A DNA stretch of 64,000 nucleotides. It comes from an uncultured Prevotellaceae bacterium. GTDB taxonomy: Bacteria; Bacteroidota; Bacteroidia; Bacteroidales; Bacteroidaceae. The DNA is taken from assembly GCA_946185285.1 (NCBI GenBank), contig CAMHIS010000003.1:1-64000 (forward strand). The letters run 5' to 3'. The notes beneath the pieces are model-generated. The model worked only from the letters and a program-made list of their open reading frames with translations. It had not been told where the DNA came from and searched no databases. Positions within the stretch are counted from its first letter, which is position 1; each line of letters opens with the position of its first letter. Below are positions 15,858 to 24,687 of this stretch, one piece after another. The translations under genes and the position numbers were made by a program.

Positions 15858-16814
15858 ATGAAGCAACTACTCAAGTTAGATCTGCCTTTGCTGTTTGCCG
15901 CCACCATCGGCATAGCCTGTAGCGGCGATGACGACGACGGCGGATCGTCCGTTGAATACAACGCCAACCGCAACGACACCAGTCTGGAACCGGCCCTGCA
16001 GCGACTGGAGTTTCCGAAGGTGAAGGGCGGCAACAGCATCGTCATCATCCATACCACCAATGATGAGTACGGCATCAACTACAGCGTAGAGTGGGACTGC
16101 GAAAAGCGGTCGCAGCGTTGGTCGTGCTACCAGATGTACGCCGCCAACAGAGGCGGGAACAACAGCCGTGTAATCGATGGCTACCTGTTTGACGAAGACA
16201 TGCCCAACCACGACGCGAACTATGTTTCCAATGAGTACGGTGAGGTCTTTGACCCGTTCTGGTCGTCAGGATATGACCACGGGCACATCTGCCCCAATTC
16301 CGACAGGAAATACTCAAAGGAGGCTAACCGCCAGACCTTCTTCCTGACCAACATGCAGCCTCAGCGGAATATCTTCAACGCAGGCCTCTGGCTGTCGATG
16401 GAGAACAAGCTGACAAAGAACTGGTGGCCAACGTCCACCGCTGACACGTTGTATGTCGTCAAGGGTGGCACGATAGACTCCGAGGAGAATATCATCGAGT
16501 ATATCTCTAACAGGCAGCGGTCGGCAACCGCCAAGCGAGGGTTTATCCCTGTTCCCCGCTACTTCTTCATGGCCCTGCTGCGCAAGCAATATAACAAGAA
16601 ACAAGAGGCTTGGGGCTACAAGGCCCTGGCTTTCTGGGCAGAGCACCTGAATGAAGACCATAAGAACGACCCGCTCGGCAACTACGTCATAAACATCCGC
16701 GAACTGGAGCGGCGCACGGGCATCGACTTCTTCTGCAACCTGCCCGACGCTATTGAGGAGAATGTCGAGAACTCCAGCGTCGAGGAGATCAAGGAACTTT
16801 GGAACCTAAGATAA
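15858..16814 (+). CDS. DNA/RNA non-specific endonuclease lipoprotein (NUC1)
   Basis: 318 residues with a lipoprotein signal (TIGIAC, Cys21) and an acidic SGDDDDGG start to the mature chain, a pattern that goes with surface lipoproteins. The beta-beta-alpha-metal nuclease core is present: WSCYQMYAAN, the catalytic motif as YDHGHICPNSDR (Asp140-His143, where most relatives have DRGH), and the Mg-binding TNMQPQRNIFNAG helix. The family cuts single- and double-stranded DNA and RNA without sequence preference. It lies just beyond RAYT from the TonB operon and could supply fragments for it. It starts 120 bases from the divergent RAYT start. Confidence 0.87.
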   Translation: MKQLLKLDLPLLFAATIGIACSGDDDDGGSSVEYNANRNDTSLEPALQRLEFPKVKGGNSIVIIHTTNDEYGINYSVEWDCEKRSQRWSCYQMYAANRGGNNSRVIDGYLFDEDMPNHDANYVSNEYGEVFDPFWSSGYDHGHICPNSDRKYSKEANRQTFFLTNMQPQRNIFNAGLWLSMENKLTKNWWPTSTADTLYVVKGGTIDSEENIIEYISNRQRSATAKRGFIPVPRYFFMALLRKQYNKKQEAWGYKALAFWAEHLNEDHKNDPLGNYVINIRELERRTGIDFFCNLPDAIEENVENSSVEEIKELWNLR

Positions 16815-16839
16815 ATCATTAACATTAAACATACTACAA

Positions 16840-18855
16840 ATGAAACTAAAACTGATTACCTGTGCCGTAGCTCTTTCGGCTACCCTCTGTGCCTCAGCAC
16901 AAACCCATGTGATGGATGTCAACACCAAGAAACTCGGCGCCCCCGTGCAGTCGACGATGTATGGCATCTTCTTCGAGGACATCAACTACGCTGCCGACGG
17001 CGGTCTCTATGCCGAACTGGTGATGAACCGCTCGTTCGAGTTCCCCAACCACTTTGCCGGTTGGGACATCTCGGGCAAGGTGACGCTGAAGGACGACGGT
17101 CCCTTCGAGCGCAACCCCCACTACGTGCGCTTGGCTCCGTCGGGCCATAGCGACAAGCATACGATGATTGAGAACCGCGGCTTCTTCGGCATGGGCGTGA
17201 AGGGCGGCGAGGAGTACCGCTTCTCCGTCTGGGCCCGCGTGCCCGACGGCGGCAAGGCCAAGCTGTATGTCGACATCGTCGACAACGCCACGATGGACGA
17301 CGACCAGAAATTGGGCAATGCCGGCGTGGACGTCAGCGGCAAGGAGTGGAAGAAATACACCGCCATCCTGAAGCCCCGTCGCACCTTCGACAAGGCCCAT
17401 CTCCGCGTGTGGGGCGACTCCAAGGTGACTACCGACGTTGAGCACGTCAGCCTGTTTCCCGTCAAGACGTGGAAAGGCCGTGAGAACGGCATGCGCCAGG
17501 ACCTGGCACAGGCCCTCTTCGACATGAAGCCCGGCGTGTTCCGCTTCCCCGGCGGCTGCATCGTCGAGGGTACCGACCTCGAGACCCGCTACCAGTGGAA
17601 GAACTCGGTCGGCCCCGTCGAGAACCGTCCGCTCAACGAGAACCGCTGGCACTACACCTTCACCCAGCGCTACTTCCCCGACTACTACCAGTCGTACGGT
17701 CTCGGCTTCTTTGAGTTCTTCCAGCTCTGCGAGGACTTCGGCTGCGAGCCGCTCCCCGTCATCTCGTGCGGACTGTCGTGCCAGTTCCAGAACCCCGACC
17801 CGACGAAGCCCGGCGTCCACGTTCCCGTTGACCAGCTCGACGACTACATCCAGGATGCCCTCGACCTCGTGGAGTTTGCCAATGGCGACGTCACGACGAA
17901 GTGGGGTAAGGTGCGCGCTGACATGGGCCATCCCGCACCGTTCAACCTGAAGTACCTCGGCGTCGGCAACGAGCAGTGGGACTACGACGAGAAGCACGGC
18001 GGCTACGGCCCCGTCTTCACCGAGCGCCTGAAGAAGTTCAATGCCGCCCTGCGCGCCAAATACCCGACGCTGAAGCTCATCGGCACCACCGGTCCGAACA
18101 GCGAGGGCTGGGACTTCGACCTGCTGCAGCCCCGCATGAAGGAGCTGAAAGTCGATCTCTACGACGAGCACTACTACCGCAACGAGAAGTGGTTCCTCAG
18201 CCACGGCCTGCGCTACGACACGTATGACCGCAAGGGCCCCCGCGTGTTTGCCGGCGAGTATGCCTGCCACGGAGCCGGTAAGAAGTGGAATCACTTCGAG
18301 ACGTCGCTCTATGAGGCTGCCCACATGACGGGCATCGAGCGCAATGCCGACATCGTCCACATGGCCACCTACGCCCCGCTCTTCGCCCACGTCGAGGGCT
18401 GGCAGTGGCGCCCCGATGCCATCTGGTACGACAACCTGCGCTCGTTCAAGTCGGTCAGCTACTACGTGCAGCAGCTCTTTGCCATGAACAAGGGCAGCAA
18501 CGTGCTGTCGCTGACGATGGACAAGAAGCCCGTGGCCGGACAGGACGGTCAGGACGGTCTGTTTGCCTCGGCTGTCTTTGAGAAGAGCACCAACGAGGTC
18601 ATCGTCAAGGTGGTCAACACGTCGAAGCAGGCTCAGCCCGTCAGCATCCAGCTCACCGGCATGAAGGGCGAGCGCACGGCCGAGACCATCACCTTGAGCC
18701 ACAACGGTTCGATGGACGATGAGAACACGCTTGACCAGCCCGAGAAGATCACGCCGAAGACCGGCAGCCTGAAGCTCGATGCCGGCAAGAAGGCCACCCT
18801 GCTGCTCGACGACGTGCCCGCCATGTCGTTCCGCATCTACAAGGTCAAGAAATGA
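16840..18855 (+). CDS. GH51 alpha-L-arabinofuranosidase
   Basis: 671 residues, signal peptide ending CASAQ. GH51 features: YGIFFEDINYAADGGLYAEL near the start, an inserted CBM4/9-like domain (about 70-210), FRFPGGCIVEG, acid/base Glu378 in GVGNEQWDY, and nucleophile Glu473 in FAGEYACHG, with a C-terminal beta-sandwich. It removes terminal arabinofuranose from arabinan or arabinoxylan. It begins 25 bases after the nuclease gene and may share its transcript, although its function fits the downstream GH146-like gene better. Confidence 0.9.
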   Translation: MKLKLITCAVALSATLCASAQTHVMDVNTKKLGAPVQSTMYGIFFEDINYAADGGLYAELVMNRSFEFPNHFAGWDISGKVTLKDDGPFERNPHYVRLAPSGHSDKHTMIENRGFFGMGVKGGEEYRFSVWARVPDGGKAKLYVDIVDNATMDDDQKLGNAGVDVSGKEWKKYTAILKPRRTFDKAHLRVWGDSKVTTDVEHVSLFPVKTWKGRENGMRQDLAQALFDMKPGVFRFPGGCIVEGTDLETRYQWKNSVGPVENRPLNENRWHYTFTQRYFPDYYQSYGLGFFEFFQLCEDFGCEPLPVISCGLSCQFQNPDPTKPGVHVPVDQLDDYIQDALDLVEFANGDVTTKWGKVRADMGHPAPFNLKYLGVGNEQWDYDEKHGGYGPVFTERLKKFNAALRAKYPTLKLIGTTGPNSEGWDFDLLQPRMKELKVDLYDEHYYRNEKWFLSHGLRYDTYDRKGPRVFAGEYACHGAGKKWNHFETSLYEAAHMTGIERNADIVHMATYAPLFAHVEGWQWRPDAIWYDNLRSFKSVSYYVQQLFAMNKGSNVLSLTMDKKPVAGQDGQDGLFASAVFEKSTNEVIVKVVNTSKQAQPVSIQLTGMKGERTAETITLSHNGSMDDENTLDQPEKITPKTGSLKLDAGKKATLLLDDVPAMSFRIYKVKK

Positions 18856-18913
18856 GACATATTGAAAAGTGACTCGCGCATGCGCGCGTAATTGCCATTT
18901 CTACTTTTTATCC

Positions 18914-18981
18914 CACACTTCTGACACTTCCCACACCTGGAAACAACCAAATTCAGGTGTGGGAAGTGTTGGAAGTGTTGG
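18914..18981. repeat. Long inverted repeat after GH51
   Basis: A perfect 15-bp core (ACACTTCCCACACCT at 18924-18938; AGGTGTGGGAAGTGT at 18955-18969) with imperfect extensions on both sides and a 16-nt loop. TTGTTTTT follows at 18983-18990. It may terminate GH51 transcription. The whole gap 18856-19227 appears noncoding: this hairpin, GC-alternating runs near 18880 and 19010, and the 21-bp repeats below. Confidence 0.7.
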
Positions 18982-19083
18982 TTGTTTTTCCTTATCCGCT
19001 TCATAATGCGCGTGCGCGCGAAACAGCGCCGGTCTCCCCCGTGAAACAGCCCGGCTGATGGCAAAAGGCGCTCGGTTTTCTCC

Positions 19084-19146
19084 AAAACGTGGCGGGTTTT
19101 CCGGAAAACGTGGCGGGTTTTGGGAAAAACGCGGCGGGTTTTTGGA
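19084..19146. repeat. 21-bp tandem repeat x3
   Basis: Three units of the form AAAACGTGGCGGGTTTTnnG, starting at 19084, 19105 and 19126. Each contains an AAAAC..GTTTT dyad. The tract lies about 40 bases upstream of the GH146 -7 box and could hold regulator sites. Confidence 0.8.
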
Positions 19147-19186
19147 AAAAAGTGCTGGTTCAAGTGCATGTTTCAATTTTTTTGTT

Positions 19187-19194
19187 TACCTTTG
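19187..19194 (+). promoter_or_regulatory. -7 box of the GH146-like gene
   Basis: TACCTTTG, 33 bases upstream of the ATG. No clear -33 TTTG at the usual distance. Confidence 0.5.
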
Positions 19195-19227
19195 CCTTGT
19201 CATTTCTTAAAACCAACAAACTAAAAT

Positions 19228-22200
19228 ATGAATATGAGGAAACATACTGTTGTCGCCCTTTTGGCTATTTGCTCGCTGGGCGCCCAGGCCCAGAGCCTGC
19301 TCTACCCGAAGCACTTCGACCTGCAGGAGGTCACCCTGCTCGACGGGCCGATGAAGACCGCCTTGGACAAAAACATCGAACTGCTGATGAAGTACGACGT
19401 CAACCGCCTGCTGACACCCTTCGTGCGCCAGGCCGGACTGGCATCGACCACCGACAAGACCAGCAAGTACTATAACTGGCTGACGAAGCACCCCAACTTC
19501 CCCAACTGGGGCGGCGACGCGGGCTTCGACCTGAGCGGCCACGTCGGTGGCCACTATGTGTCGGCACTGGCTATGGCCTACGCCGCCTCGCACGACGAGG
19601 CGCAGCGCACGAAGCTGAAGGAGCGCTTGGACTATATGCTCGAGGTACTGAAGGACTGCCAGGACCAGTACGACCAGAACACCGAGGGCCTCTACGGCTT
19701 CATCGGCGGCCAGCCCATCAACGACTCGTGGAAGGCCCTCTACAAGGGCGACCTGTCGAAGATTCAAGGCAACTGGGGCTGGGTGCCGTTCTACTGTCAG
19801 CACAAGGTGCTGGCCGGTCTGCGCGATGCCTACGTCTACGCCCATAGCGACGCGGCCAAGGAACTGTTCCACAAGATGGCCGACTGGAGTGTCAACCTCG
19901 TGGCGAAGGTGTCGGAGAGCGCCTTCCAGGGCTTCCTCGGCTGTGAGCACGGCGGCATGAACGAGACGCTGCTCGACGCCTACCTGATCTTTGGCGACAA
20001 GAAGTACCTGACGGCGGCCAAGAAATACTCGCACAAGGACATGATCAACAACATGCAGACGCTCAACACCACGTTCCTCGACGGCAAGCACGCCAACACG
20101 CAGGTGCCCAAGTACATCGGCTTTGAGCGCATCGGAGAAGTTGAGAGTGGAGAATTGAGAATGGAGAATTATGATTACCTTCAAGGCGTGCAAGCAAATC
20201 ATAATTCTCAATTCTCAACTCTCAATTCTCAATACCTGAAGGCTGCCGAGAACTTCTGGACCGACGTGGCCAAGAACCGCACCGTCTGCATCGGCGGCAA
20301 TTCTGTTGGCGAGCACTTCCTGTCGAAGAGCAACAGCAACCGCTACATCGACCAGCTGGACGGCCCCGAGTCGTGCAACACGAACAACATGCTGAAACTC
20401 AGCGAGATGCTGGCCGACCGCACCGGCGATGCCAAGTACGTCGACTTCTACGAGCAGGCCACGTGGAACCACATCCTCTCGACCCAGGACCCTGAGACTG
20501 GCGGCTACGTCTACTTCACCACCCTGCGCCCACAGGGCTACCGCATCTACTCAAAGGTGAACCAGGGCATGTGGTGCTGCGTGGGCACGGGCATGGAGAA
20601 CCACTCCAAGTACGGTCACTTCGTCTACACCCACGACGCCGACAAGACCCTCTACGTCAACCTCTTCACCCCCTCCCTTCTCGTGAGTGACGACTTCGTC
20701 GTCACCCAGGAGACCGCCTTCCCCGACCAGCAGGCGACGACCCTTACCATCGGCAAGGCCGGCCACTACACCGTGGCCATCCGCCATCCGCAGTGGGTGG
20801 GCGAGGGCTTTGCCATTGCGGTCAACGGTCAGCCCGTTGACATCACCGTCAAGCAGGGCACCGCCAGCTATGCCACCGTCAGCCGCGACTGGGCCGAGGG
20901 CGACAAGATAGAGGTCAGCCTGCCCATGGAGCTGCGCTACGAGCCGTGCCCCAACTACACCGACTATATCGCCTTCAAATACGGTCCCATCCTCTTGGCT
21001 GCCCAGACTTCCGACGGCGAGAAGCTGCAGAACGAGTATGCCGGTGCCGGTCGTATGGACCACGCCCCCGGCTCGATGGCCTCGTCGAAGAAGCTGACGA
21101 CGGCCCCGATGCTCATCGGCAACCGCGCCGACGTGCTGAGCCGCATCGAGCGTCTGCGCACGCCTGAGCTGACGTTCACAATCGACGTCAGCCGCCCCGG
21201 CGTCGACAGCTACAAGTGGTCGACGCTCAAGCTTGTACCCTTCTACAAGATCCACCACGCCCGCTACGCCTGCTACTGGTACCAGCAGACCGAGGAGAAC
21301 TTCAAGAAGAGCTCGATGGCAGCCGACGAGAATGCCGCTGCCGCACTGGCCGAGCGCACGCTCGACTTCGTGGCTCCCGGCGAACAGCAGAGCGAGGCCG
21401 GCCACGAGGTCAAGTACTCCAGCGAGTCGACCACGGGCAACTACAACGGCGAAGCCTACCGCGACGCCCGTGCCAACGGCTACATCCAGTACACGCTCTA
21501 TAATAAAAAAGGTGTGAAGGACAGCCTCGCCGTCATGCTCCGCTTTACTACAGCCGACAAGGGCCGCAAGGGCACGCTCTCCGTCGACGGCAAGAAGATT
21601 GCCGACATCACCGTGGCCTCGTCGGTGAAGGACGCCGAGAACGGTTTTTATAACGTGGAGTACGCCATACCTGCCGCATTGGCCGTCGACAATGACGGCA
21701 ACGCCAAGGAGAAGTTCGTCGTGCGCCTGACGGCCTCGTCGTCGACGCTGATTCCCGGCCTGTACTACATGCGCCTGATGAGCGGCTACGAGGAGAACCC
21801 CGACCGCTACAAGTTCGTCTGCAACCAGTGGACGACGGGCGACGCTGGCCGTGTCAGTGCCTCGAACATCACCTACGACACGAAGCAGAACATCATCCAC
21901 GTCAATGCCGGGACGGGGGCCAACAATGTGGCGCTGACGCTGAATTACGGCAACCTTGACTATACCATCGCCAGTACGCAGAATTATCTCGTCGTGCGCG
22001 GCACGAACCTGAAGACGACCACTGGCGCCAGCTACCTCTGGTGGCTCAACGGCACGAACAAGGGTTCGCAGGTGGCTCCCACCACCGTCAGCGAGGTTAC
22101 CATCGACGGCCAGAAACAGCAGGTCATCGCCTGGGACATGACGAAGAGCAACCTCTACGACAACTTCAGCGGCGACCGCCCCTCGGTATGCATGGGCCAG

Positions 22201-22419
22201 ACCATCTTCGGCCTGACCTCCACAACGGGCAAGAGCGACATCCTCGATATCCAGTTCGTTGAGGACGTGGAGCAGTACGTACAGACTGTCACGTCGGTCA
22301 GCGCAGCTGTCCGTCCATCGACTACTGACAAGACATACTACACCCTCGGCGGCGTCAAAGTTGACAGTCCGTCGAGGGGTGTCTATCTCGCAGGCGGCAA
22401 GGCCGTGCTCATCAAGTAA
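19228..22419 (+). CDS. GH127/GH146-like beta-L-arabinofuranosidase
   Basis: 1063 residues with a signal peptide ending GAQAQ. The DUF1680-type barrel covers about 25-620: LLDGPMK, GHVGGHYVSALA, CEHGGMNE, and MWCCVGTGMENHSKYG, where Cys450/Cys451 match the family's catalytic/zinc cysteine site. Beta-rich domains follow. The last 40 residues (YYTLGGVKV..PSRGVYLAGGKAVLIK) resemble the tail of the 4105-7701 enzyme and may be a sorting signal. The family removes beta-L-arabinofuranose from plant glycans, complementing the upstream GH51. Residues of about 305-336 are coded by a 94-bp palindromic element and look inserted. Start could be 19228 or 19234. Confidence 0.85.
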   Translation: MNMRKHTVVALLAICSLGAQAQSLLYPKHFDLQEVTLLDGPMKTALDKNIELLMKYDVNRLLTPFVRQAGLASTTDKTSKYYNWLTKHPNFPNWGGDAGFDLSGHVGGHYVSALAMAYAASHDEAQRTKLKERLDYMLEVLKDCQDQYDQNTEGLYGFIGGQPINDSWKALYKGDLSKIQGNWGWVPFYCQHKVLAGLRDAYVYAHSDAAKELFHKMADWSVNLVAKVSESAFQGFLGCEHGGMNETLLDAYLIFGDKKYLTAAKKYSHKDMINNMQTLNTTFLDGKHANTQVPKYIGFERIGEVESGELRMENYDYLQGVQANHNSQFSTLNSQYLKAAENFWTDVAKNRTVCIGGNSVGEHFLSKSNSNRYIDQLDGPESCNTNNMLKLSEMLADRTGDAKYVDFYEQATWNHILSTQDPETGGYVYFTTLRPQGYRIYSKVNQGMWCCVGTGMENHSKYGHFVYTHDADKTLYVNLFTPSLLVSDDFVVTQETAFPDQQATTLTIGKAGHYTVAIRHPQWVGEGFAIAVNGQPVDITVKQGTASYATVSRDWAEGDKIEVSLPMELRYEPCPNYTDYIAFKYGPILLAAQTSDGEKLQNEYAGAGRMDHAPGSMASSKKLTTAPMLIGNRADVLSRIERLRTPELTFTIDVSRPGVDSYKWSTLKLVPFYKIHHARYACYWYQQTEENFKKSSMAADENAAAALAERTLDFVAPGEQQSEAGHEVKYSSESTTGNYNGEAYRDARANGYIQYTLYNKKGVKDSLAVMLRFTTADKGRKGTLSVDGKKIADITVASSVKDAENGFYNVEYAIPAALAVDNDGNAKEKFVVRLTASSSTLIPGLYYMRLMSGYEENPDRYKFVCNQWTTGDAGRVSASNITYDTKQNIIHVNAGTGANNVALTLNYGNLDYTIASTQNYLVVRGTNLKTTTGASYLWWLNGTNKGSQVAPTTVSEVTIDGQKQQVIAWDMTKSNLYDNFSGDRPSVCMGQTIFGLTSTTGKSDILDIQFVEDVEQYVQTVTSVSAAVRPSTTDKTYYTLGGVKVDSPSRGVYLAGGKAVLIK
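20140..20233 (+). repeat. Palindromic heptamer-arm element, in frame in GH146
   Basis: Left arm 20140-20177 and right arm 20197-20233 are near-perfect inverted repeats built from GAGAATT/GAGAATG-type heptamers. The loop is ACCTTCAAGGCGTGCAAGC. On the coding strand it reads MENYDYLQGVQANHNSQ. A homologous element with the same reading frame lies at 37138-37240. Confidence 0.88.
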
Positions 22420-22442
22420 AGTTTTCTCTTCCTTTTTTGGCG

Positions 22443-22474
22443 CAAAGATACGAAATTATAACCAAGGTTATAAT
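22443..22474 (-). promoter_or_regulatory. Orphan leftward -7 box with perfect palindrome
   Basis: TATCTTTG on the minus strand (22443-22450) is preceded by the palindrome ATTATAACCAAGGTTATAAT (22455-22474), in an operator-like position. It points into the 3' end of the GH146-like gene. No leftward gene is present, so this could be an antisense promoter or a relic. The hairpin may also terminate the two convergent genes. Confidence 0.4.
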
Positions 22475-22526
22475 AACCATGATTATAATTTATGCAGAAT
22501 TAACAGTTCCCCCAAGCTAAATACAG

Positions 22527-23603
22527 CTACTTCACCTGCTTGATGAAGTACTTCTGATAGTAGTTGATGAGCAGCGTGGTCATCGGCAGGGCGATAATCA
22601 TGCCGAGGATGCCGAGGAGCGAGCCCCAGATGCTGAGCGACAGCAGGATGATGGCGGAGTTGAGGCCCGTGACGTGACCCATGATCTTCGGCGTGAGGAC
22701 AGTGTCCTGAATAATCTGCACCACGGCGAAGACCACCAAGGCCATGAGCATGATGAGCCAGAAATTCTGTCCCGTATCGGCTGCCTTGACAATGGCCAAA
22801 ATGATGGTTGGAATAAAGCCGAGGAGCTGGAGGTAGGGCACCATGTTGAGCAGTCCGATGAACATACCGAGGGCGACAGCCAGCGGGAAGTCGATGATAG
22901 TGAAGCCGATACTGAAAAGGATGCCCACACAGAGTGCTACCAGAGCCTGCCCGCGGAAGTACTTGTTCATACCCTCCTCGACGTCGGCCACCAGATGCTT
23001 GGCAAACGGACGGTAACGGCGTGGCAGCAACTGCGGCCAGCCCTTGGTAATCTCCTCGTAGTCGAGTAATATAAATAAGGTATAAAGAGCTACCATCGTC
23101 AGCGAGAATACGCTCGACACGATGCTGATGCTCTGCGATATGACGGCCCACACCTTGGGGATGGCCGACTTCACCGTCTCGATGAATCCATCCTGGGTGA
23201 CGAGTTTCTTCAGCTGGTTGATGTCAATGTTGTCATGTATGAACTGCTGCACCATCCGCGGTATGTTGCTCATCGTCTCGTCGGTCTGTACGTAGTTCAG
23301 GATAAGCTGCGTCACACGCCCGCCCTCTTCAATCATCGGCGGAATCATCAGCCAGAAGACGCCCGTGGCAACACTACCCGCCACGACGAACGACAGCAGG
23401 ATGGCTGCAATGCGGAACTTCAGCCGACAGCGATACTGGAAGAACTTCACCATCGGGAACAACAGGTAGGACAGCAGCCATGCCAGGAAGAACGGCACCA
23501 GCACACTGCTGAGCCTATTGAGCAGCATGACGATGCCCACTACTACCAGGACGCCGAGGAATCCGCGCACGAACGTATCGAATGTAATTTGCTTTCTTTC
23601 CAT
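22527..23603 (-). CDS. AI-2E family transporter (PerM-like permease)
   Basis: 358 residues from the ATG at 23601-23603 (MERKQITF). About eight membrane segments: two N-terminal hydrophobic hairpins (LGVLVVVGIVMLL, FFLAWLLSYLLF), a soluble middle part (about 90-150), then the conserved block FRGQALVALCVGILFSIGF, PYLQLLGFIPT and GHVTGLNSAIILLSLSIWGSLLG. The family is named for autoinducer-2 export, but members also include Na+/H+ antiporters and proteins of unknown substrate. Transcribed alone, divergent from metF. Confidence 0.87.
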   Translation of the reverse strand: MERKQITFDTFVRGFLGVLVVVGIVMLLNRLSSVLVPFFLAWLLSYLLFPMVKFFQYRCRLKFRIAAILLSFVVAGSVATGVFWLMIPPMIEEGGRVTQLILNYVQTDETMSNIPRMVQQFIHDNIDINQLKKLVTQDGFIETVKSAIPKVWAVISQSISIVSSVFSLTMVALYTLFILLDYEEITKGWPQLLPRRYRPFAKHLVADVEEGMNKYFRGQALVALCVGILFSIGFTIIDFPLAVALGMFIGLLNMVPYLQLLGFIPTIILAIVKAADTGQNFWLIMLMALVVFAVVQIIQDTVLTPKIMGHVTGLNSAIILLSLSIWGSLLGILGMIIALPMTTLLINYYQKYFIKQVK

Positions 23604-23611
23604 ATCGGTTG

Positions 23612-23619
23612 CAAAAATA
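23612..23619 (-). promoter_or_regulatory. -7 box of the AI-2E transporter
   Basis: TATTTTTG on the minus strand, 8 bases from the ATG, implying a very short or absent leader. No clear -33 box. Confidence 0.45.
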
Positions 23620-23693
23620 ATCATTTTTCGCAGAAATCACGCGCCCTTTAACTTCTTTAACTTCTCTGACTTCCTTAACTCCCTTAAAAAGCG

Positions 23694-23701
23694 TATCTTT
23701 G
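23694..23701 (+). promoter_or_regulatory. -7 box of metF
   Basis: TATCTTTG, 20 bases before the ATG. Just upstream, 23648-23683 holds four 9-bp units of the type TTAACTTCT, TTAACTTCT, CTGACTTCC, TTAACTCCC. Confidence 0.55.
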
Positions 23702-23721
23702 CAGCCCAAACCCCCATTTCT

Positions 23722-24678
23722 ATGAGCGTTACAGAGATTATCAACAAGCATCAGCGCGACAGGCAGTTTTCGTTTGAGGTACTGCCCCCACTAAAGGGGA
23801 CGGGCACCGACCGGCTGTTTGCCGACATTGACAAACTGGCCGAACTGGAGCCTGCCTTCATCAATATCACCACCCACCATTCTGAGTTCGTCTATAAAGA
23901 ACTGCCCGGCGGACAGTTTGAGCGCTGCCGCGTGCGCCGCCGTCCTGGCACCATCGCCATTGCCGCCGCCATTCAGCAGCGCTACCACATTCCCGTGCAG
24001 CCGCACGTCATCTGCAGCGGTGCCACCATTGAGGATATTGAGTATGAACTGATCGACCTGCAGTTCCTGGGTATCCACGACCTGCTGTTGCTGCGCGGCG
24101 ACAAGGCCAAGGAGGATAGCCGCTTCATGCCGACTCCCGGCGGCCATGCCCACACGACAGACCTCATCCGGCAGGTGCAGCGCTTCAACGACGGCTTCTT
24201 TGCCGACGGCTCGCCCATCAAGAACCCCGGCAGGAAGTTCGACTTCGGCGTGGCCTGCTACCCCGAGAAGCACGAAGAGGCTCCCAACCTGGAGCGCGAC
24301 ATGCAGTACCTGAAGGAGAAGCAGGACCTCGGCGCGCAGTATGCCGTGACACAGCTGTTTTTCGACAACCAGAAATTCTTCGACTTCGTGGAGAAGGCAC
24401 GGGCCATAGGCATCACCATCCCCATTATCCCCGGCATCAAGCCGATGGCGAAACTCTCGCAGCTGACGGTCGTTCCCAAGACGTTCCACTGTGACATCCC
24501 TGAGGCGCTGGCTCGCGAGATTGTGAAGTGCAGAACTGACGAAGACGCCCGCCAATTGGGTATAGAGTGGACCACAGAGCAGTGTCGCGAGCTCTACGCC
24601 CACGGTGTCAACAATATCCACTTCTACACCGTCTCGGCCGTCGATTCAGTGGTCGAAGTCACCAAGCGGCTGCTGTAA
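23722..24678 (+). CDS. metF: Methylenetetrahydrofolate reductase
   Basis: 318 residues from ATG 23722, a normal MetF length. Key features: FSFEVLPPLKG (catalytic Glu), NITTHH, HVICSGATIEDIEYEL, LLLRGDK, FDFGVACYPEKHEEAPN, and AQYAVTQLFFDN. It reduces 5,10-methylene-THF to 5-methyl-THF using an FAD-bound hydride, feeding methionine synthesis. It links to the glycine cleavage operon through the one-carbon pool, though it is transcribed separately. No riboswitch is visible. It ends 9 bases from the convergent lutC stop. Confidence 0.95.
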   Translation: MSVTEIINKHQRDRQFSFEVLPPLKGTGTDRLFADIDKLAELEPAFINITTHHSEFVYKELPGGQFERCRVRRRPGTIAIAAAIQQRYHIPVQPHVICSGATIEDIEYELIDLQFLGIHDLLLLRGDKAKEDSRFMPTPGGHAHTTDLIRQVQRFNDGFFADGSPIKNPGRKFDFGVACYPEKHEEAPNLERDMQYLKEKQDLGAQYAVTQLFFDNQKFFDFVEKARAIGITIPIIPGIKPMAKLSQLTVVPKTFHCDIPEALAREIVKCRTDEDARQLGIEWTTEQCRELYAHGVNNIHFYTVSAVDSVVEVTKRLL

Positions 24679-24687
24679 TCATAACAG

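Noticed and set aside
14661-15866. Longer RAYT start 43 codons upstream
   Set aside because: The extension is hydrophobic and cysteine-rich, unlike the family, and would run into the divergent nuclease start; MDEKQNEN fits the family N-terminus.
16894-18702. 602-codon minus-strand frame opposite GH51
   Set aside because: Shadow of a gene with clear catalytic motifs; composition is typical of a reverse-complement frame.
18901-19176. 91-codon minus-strand frame with KNPPRF/ENPPRF repeats
   Set aside because: The periodicity comes from the 21-bp noncoding repeat; no start signal or homologue recognised.
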